From NCBI GenBank assembly GCA_903844825.1, contig CAIMVC010000397.1:1-36466 (forward strand): a stretch of 36,466 nt of DNA. The letters run 5' to 3'. Below the pieces are notes generated by a model. That model searched no databases. It was not told the origin of the DNA and was given only the letters and a program-made list of their open reading frames with translations. A program made the translations under genes and the position numbers. Within the stretch, counting starts at the first letter, position 1; each line of letters starts with the position of its first letter. This document shows, piece after piece, positions 35,055 to 36,466 of this stretch. The DNA comes from an uncultured Burkholderiales bacterium (GTDB lineage Bacteria > Pseudomonadota > Gammaproteobacteria > Burkholderiales > Burkholderiaceae_C).

Positions 35055-36466
35055 TCAGCGGGGCAAATCACTGCTGCCCATCAGGAACTCGTCGACGGCG
35101 CGAGCCGCCTGACGGCCTTCACGAATGGCCCACACCACCAGACTCTGGCCCCGGCGGATGTCGCCAGCGGCAAAGACCTTGGGCACATTGGTGGCATAGC
35201 CGCCAGACACATCGGTGCCGGCCCTGGCGTTGCCGCGGCTGTCCTTGTCCACGCCAAAAGCATCCAGCACCGTGGCCACAGGCGCCACAAAACCCATGGC
35301 CAGCAAGACCAGGTCAGCCTTGAGCGTTTGCTCCGAGCCGGCCACTTCCTGCATCTTGCCGTCTTTCCACTCGACCCGAACCGTCTTCAGGCCAGTGACC
35401 TTGCCTTTTTCTCCAATGAATTCTTTGGTCGAAATGGCGAACTCGCGGTCACAACCCTCTTCATGGCTGGAGCTGGTGCGCAGCTTGGCAGGCCAGTAGG
35501 GCCAGGTCATGGGGCGGTTTTCTTCCACCGGTGGCTGCGGCATGAGTTCAAACTGGGTCACGCTGGCTGCACCATGGCGGTTGCTGGTGCCTACGCAGTC
35601 GGAGCCCGTGTCGCCGCCGCCAATGACGATCACGTGCTTGCCGTCGGCGCGCAACTGGTCCTTGAGCTTGTCGCCCGCATTGACCTTGTTTTGCTGCGGC
35701 AAAAACTCCATAGCGAAATGAATGCCCGCCAGATCCCGGCCGGGCACAGGCAGGTCACGCGAGAGTTCGGCGCCGCCGGTCAGCATCACGGCGTCAAAGT
35801 CTTTTTGCAGTTGGGCTGGGGTAATGGTTTCCTTGGCCCAGTTCGTCACCTTGCTGTCCTTGGGTAGCTCGCCGACCATCACGCCGGTACGAAAAGTCAC
35901 GCCCTCTGCCTTCATCTGCTCGACGCGGCGATCGATGTGGACCTTCTCCATCTTGAAGTCGGGAATGCCGTAGCGCAGCAGTCCGCCCACACGGTCGTTC
36001 TTTTCAAATAGGGTCACGTCATGGCCCGCGCGCGCCAGGTGTTGGGCGGCTGCCATGCCGGCCGGCCCCGAGCCGACCACGGCCACTTTCTTGCCGGTCT
36101 TGTGCTTGGGCAACTGGGGGGTGACCCAGCCCTCGGCCCAGGCACGGTCGATGATCGCGTGCTCAATCGACTTGATGCCCACGGCATCGTCATTCACATT
36201 GAGCGTGCAAGCAGCCTCGCAGGGTGCGGGGCAGATGCGGCCGGTGAACTCCGGGAAGTTATTGGTGCTGTGCAGGGTCTCAATGGCGTTTTTCCAGTCC
36301 GAACGAAACACCATGTCGTTGAAGTCGGGAATGATGTTGTTGACCGGACAGCCGCTGTTGCAAAAGGGCGTGCCGCAGTCCATGCAACGCGCCGCCTGCT
36401 GCGTGGCCTGCAAATCGTCCAGACCAATGACGAATTCCTTGTAGTGCTTCAAACGCTCCGGCACGG
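35055..36466 (-). CDS. gltD: Glutamate synthase small subunit (5' truncated by the window)
   Basis: NADPH-dependent FAD subunit of glutamate synthase, which passes electrons to GltB. At least 470 residues are present, cut at the right edge. The codon near the edge (GTG at 36462-36464) reads as the Val of [11 protein letters not shown], so it is internal, not a start. The N-terminal Fe-S cysteine motifs CMDCGTPFC and CPVNN, the FAD-binding [17 protein letters not shown], the NADPH-binding [13 protein letters not shown] and the C-terminal [18 protein letters not shown] are all visible. gltB is expected just beyond the window. It ends 91 bp before mlaF. Confidence 0.96.
   Translation of the reverse strand, partial: VPERLKHYKEFVIGLDDLQATQQAARCMDCGTPFCNSGCPVNNIIPDFNDMVFRSDWKNAIETLHSTNNFPEFTGRICPAPCEAACTLNVNDDAVGIKSIEHAIIDRAWAEGWVTPQLPKHKTGKKVAVVGSGPAGMAAAQHLARAGHDVTLFEKNDRVGGLLRYGIPDFKMEKVHIDRRVEQMKAEGVTFRTGVMVGELPKDSKVTNWAKETITPAQLQKDFDAVMLTGGAELSRDLPVPGRDLAGIHFAMEFLPQQNKVNAGDKLKDQLRADGKHVIVIGGGDTGSDCVGTSNRHGAASVTQFELMPQPPVEENRPMTWPYWPAKLRTSSSHEEGCDREFAISTKEFIGEKGKVTGLKTVRVEWKDGKMQEVAGSEQTLKADLVLLAMGFVAPVATVLDAFGVDKDSRGNARAGTDVSGGYATNVPKVFAAGDIRRGQSLVVWAIREGRQAARAVDEFLMGSSDLPR

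Noticed and set aside
36462-36464. Start codon of gltD at the right edge
   Set aside because: GltD homologues have more residues before [11 protein letters not shown], so this GTG is an internal Val and the gene is cut by the window.
1-36466. CRISPR arrays, insertion sequences, prophage, toxin-antitoxin or other defence genes
   Set aside because: I saw no regularly spaced repeats, transposase or integrase motifs, or composition shift. All large frames belong to housekeeping families.

Overview
The window looks like chromosomal core DNA of a betaproteobacterium in Burkholderiales, most likely family Comamonadaceae (Rhodoferax/Polaromonas/Acidovorax-like). This rests on high GC, on the gene orders DUF721-M23-secA-argJ and mlaFEDACB-ibaG-murA-hisGDCBHAFIE-tatABC, and on the style of the proteins (SspA/SspB downstream of petABC, short-form HisG). 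I see no insertion sequence, prophage, CRISPR array or other sign of recent transfer. Almost every base lies in recognisable housekeeping genes.

Layout. (1) 52-2459, plus strand: proS, then a lytic transglycosylase overlapping it by 4 bp. (2) 2451-9058, minus strand: an M23 envelope peptidase, secA, argJ, a DUF815 ATPase and a MutT-type Nudix hydrolase. (3) 9105-9419, plus strand: a short DciA-like (DUF721) protein divergent from the M23 gene, closed by a strong bidirectional terminator. (4) 9468-13724, minus strand: petA-petB-petC (cytochrome bc1), sspA-sspB (stringent starvation proteins) and a tRNA-Thr(UGU) 11 nt after sspB, with a good sigma-70 promoter in front of petA. (5) mscL (plus), facing pdxA and a NIF3-family gene (minus). 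(6) A DegS/DegQ-like membrane-anchored serine protease (plus), convergent with tatC. (7) 17793-34963, minus strand: about 17 kb of co-directional genes. In transcription order these are mlaF-E-D-A-C-B (outer-membrane phospholipid transport), an ABC-2 exporter pair, ibaG (BolA family), murA, hisG-D-C-B-H-A-F-I-E, a small membrane protein, a HIT-family hydrolase and tatA-B-C. (8) The right edge is the 5'-truncated gltD (small subunit of glutamate synthase), with its terminator just before mlaF.

Functional themes. Envelope maintenance runs through the window: Mla, MurA, M23 peptidase, lytic transglycosylase, DegS-like protease, MscL, and the Sec and Tat export systems. It is mixed with histidine and arginine biosynthesis, the respiratory bc1 complex and stress/proteolysis adaptors. 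Many neighbours overlap by 4 bp or lie within 20 bp, which suggests translational coupling.

I did not find a clear undescribed system. The observations I would follow up are fine-scale: a gltD terminator hairpin almost touching the mlaF start codon with no visible Shine-Dalgarno sequence; a tRNA apparently carried as the 3' end of an mRNA; hairpins inside the tat, his and mla runs; an ABC-2 exporter of unknown substrate inserted between mla and murA; and a small uncharacterised membrane protein between the his and tat genes.
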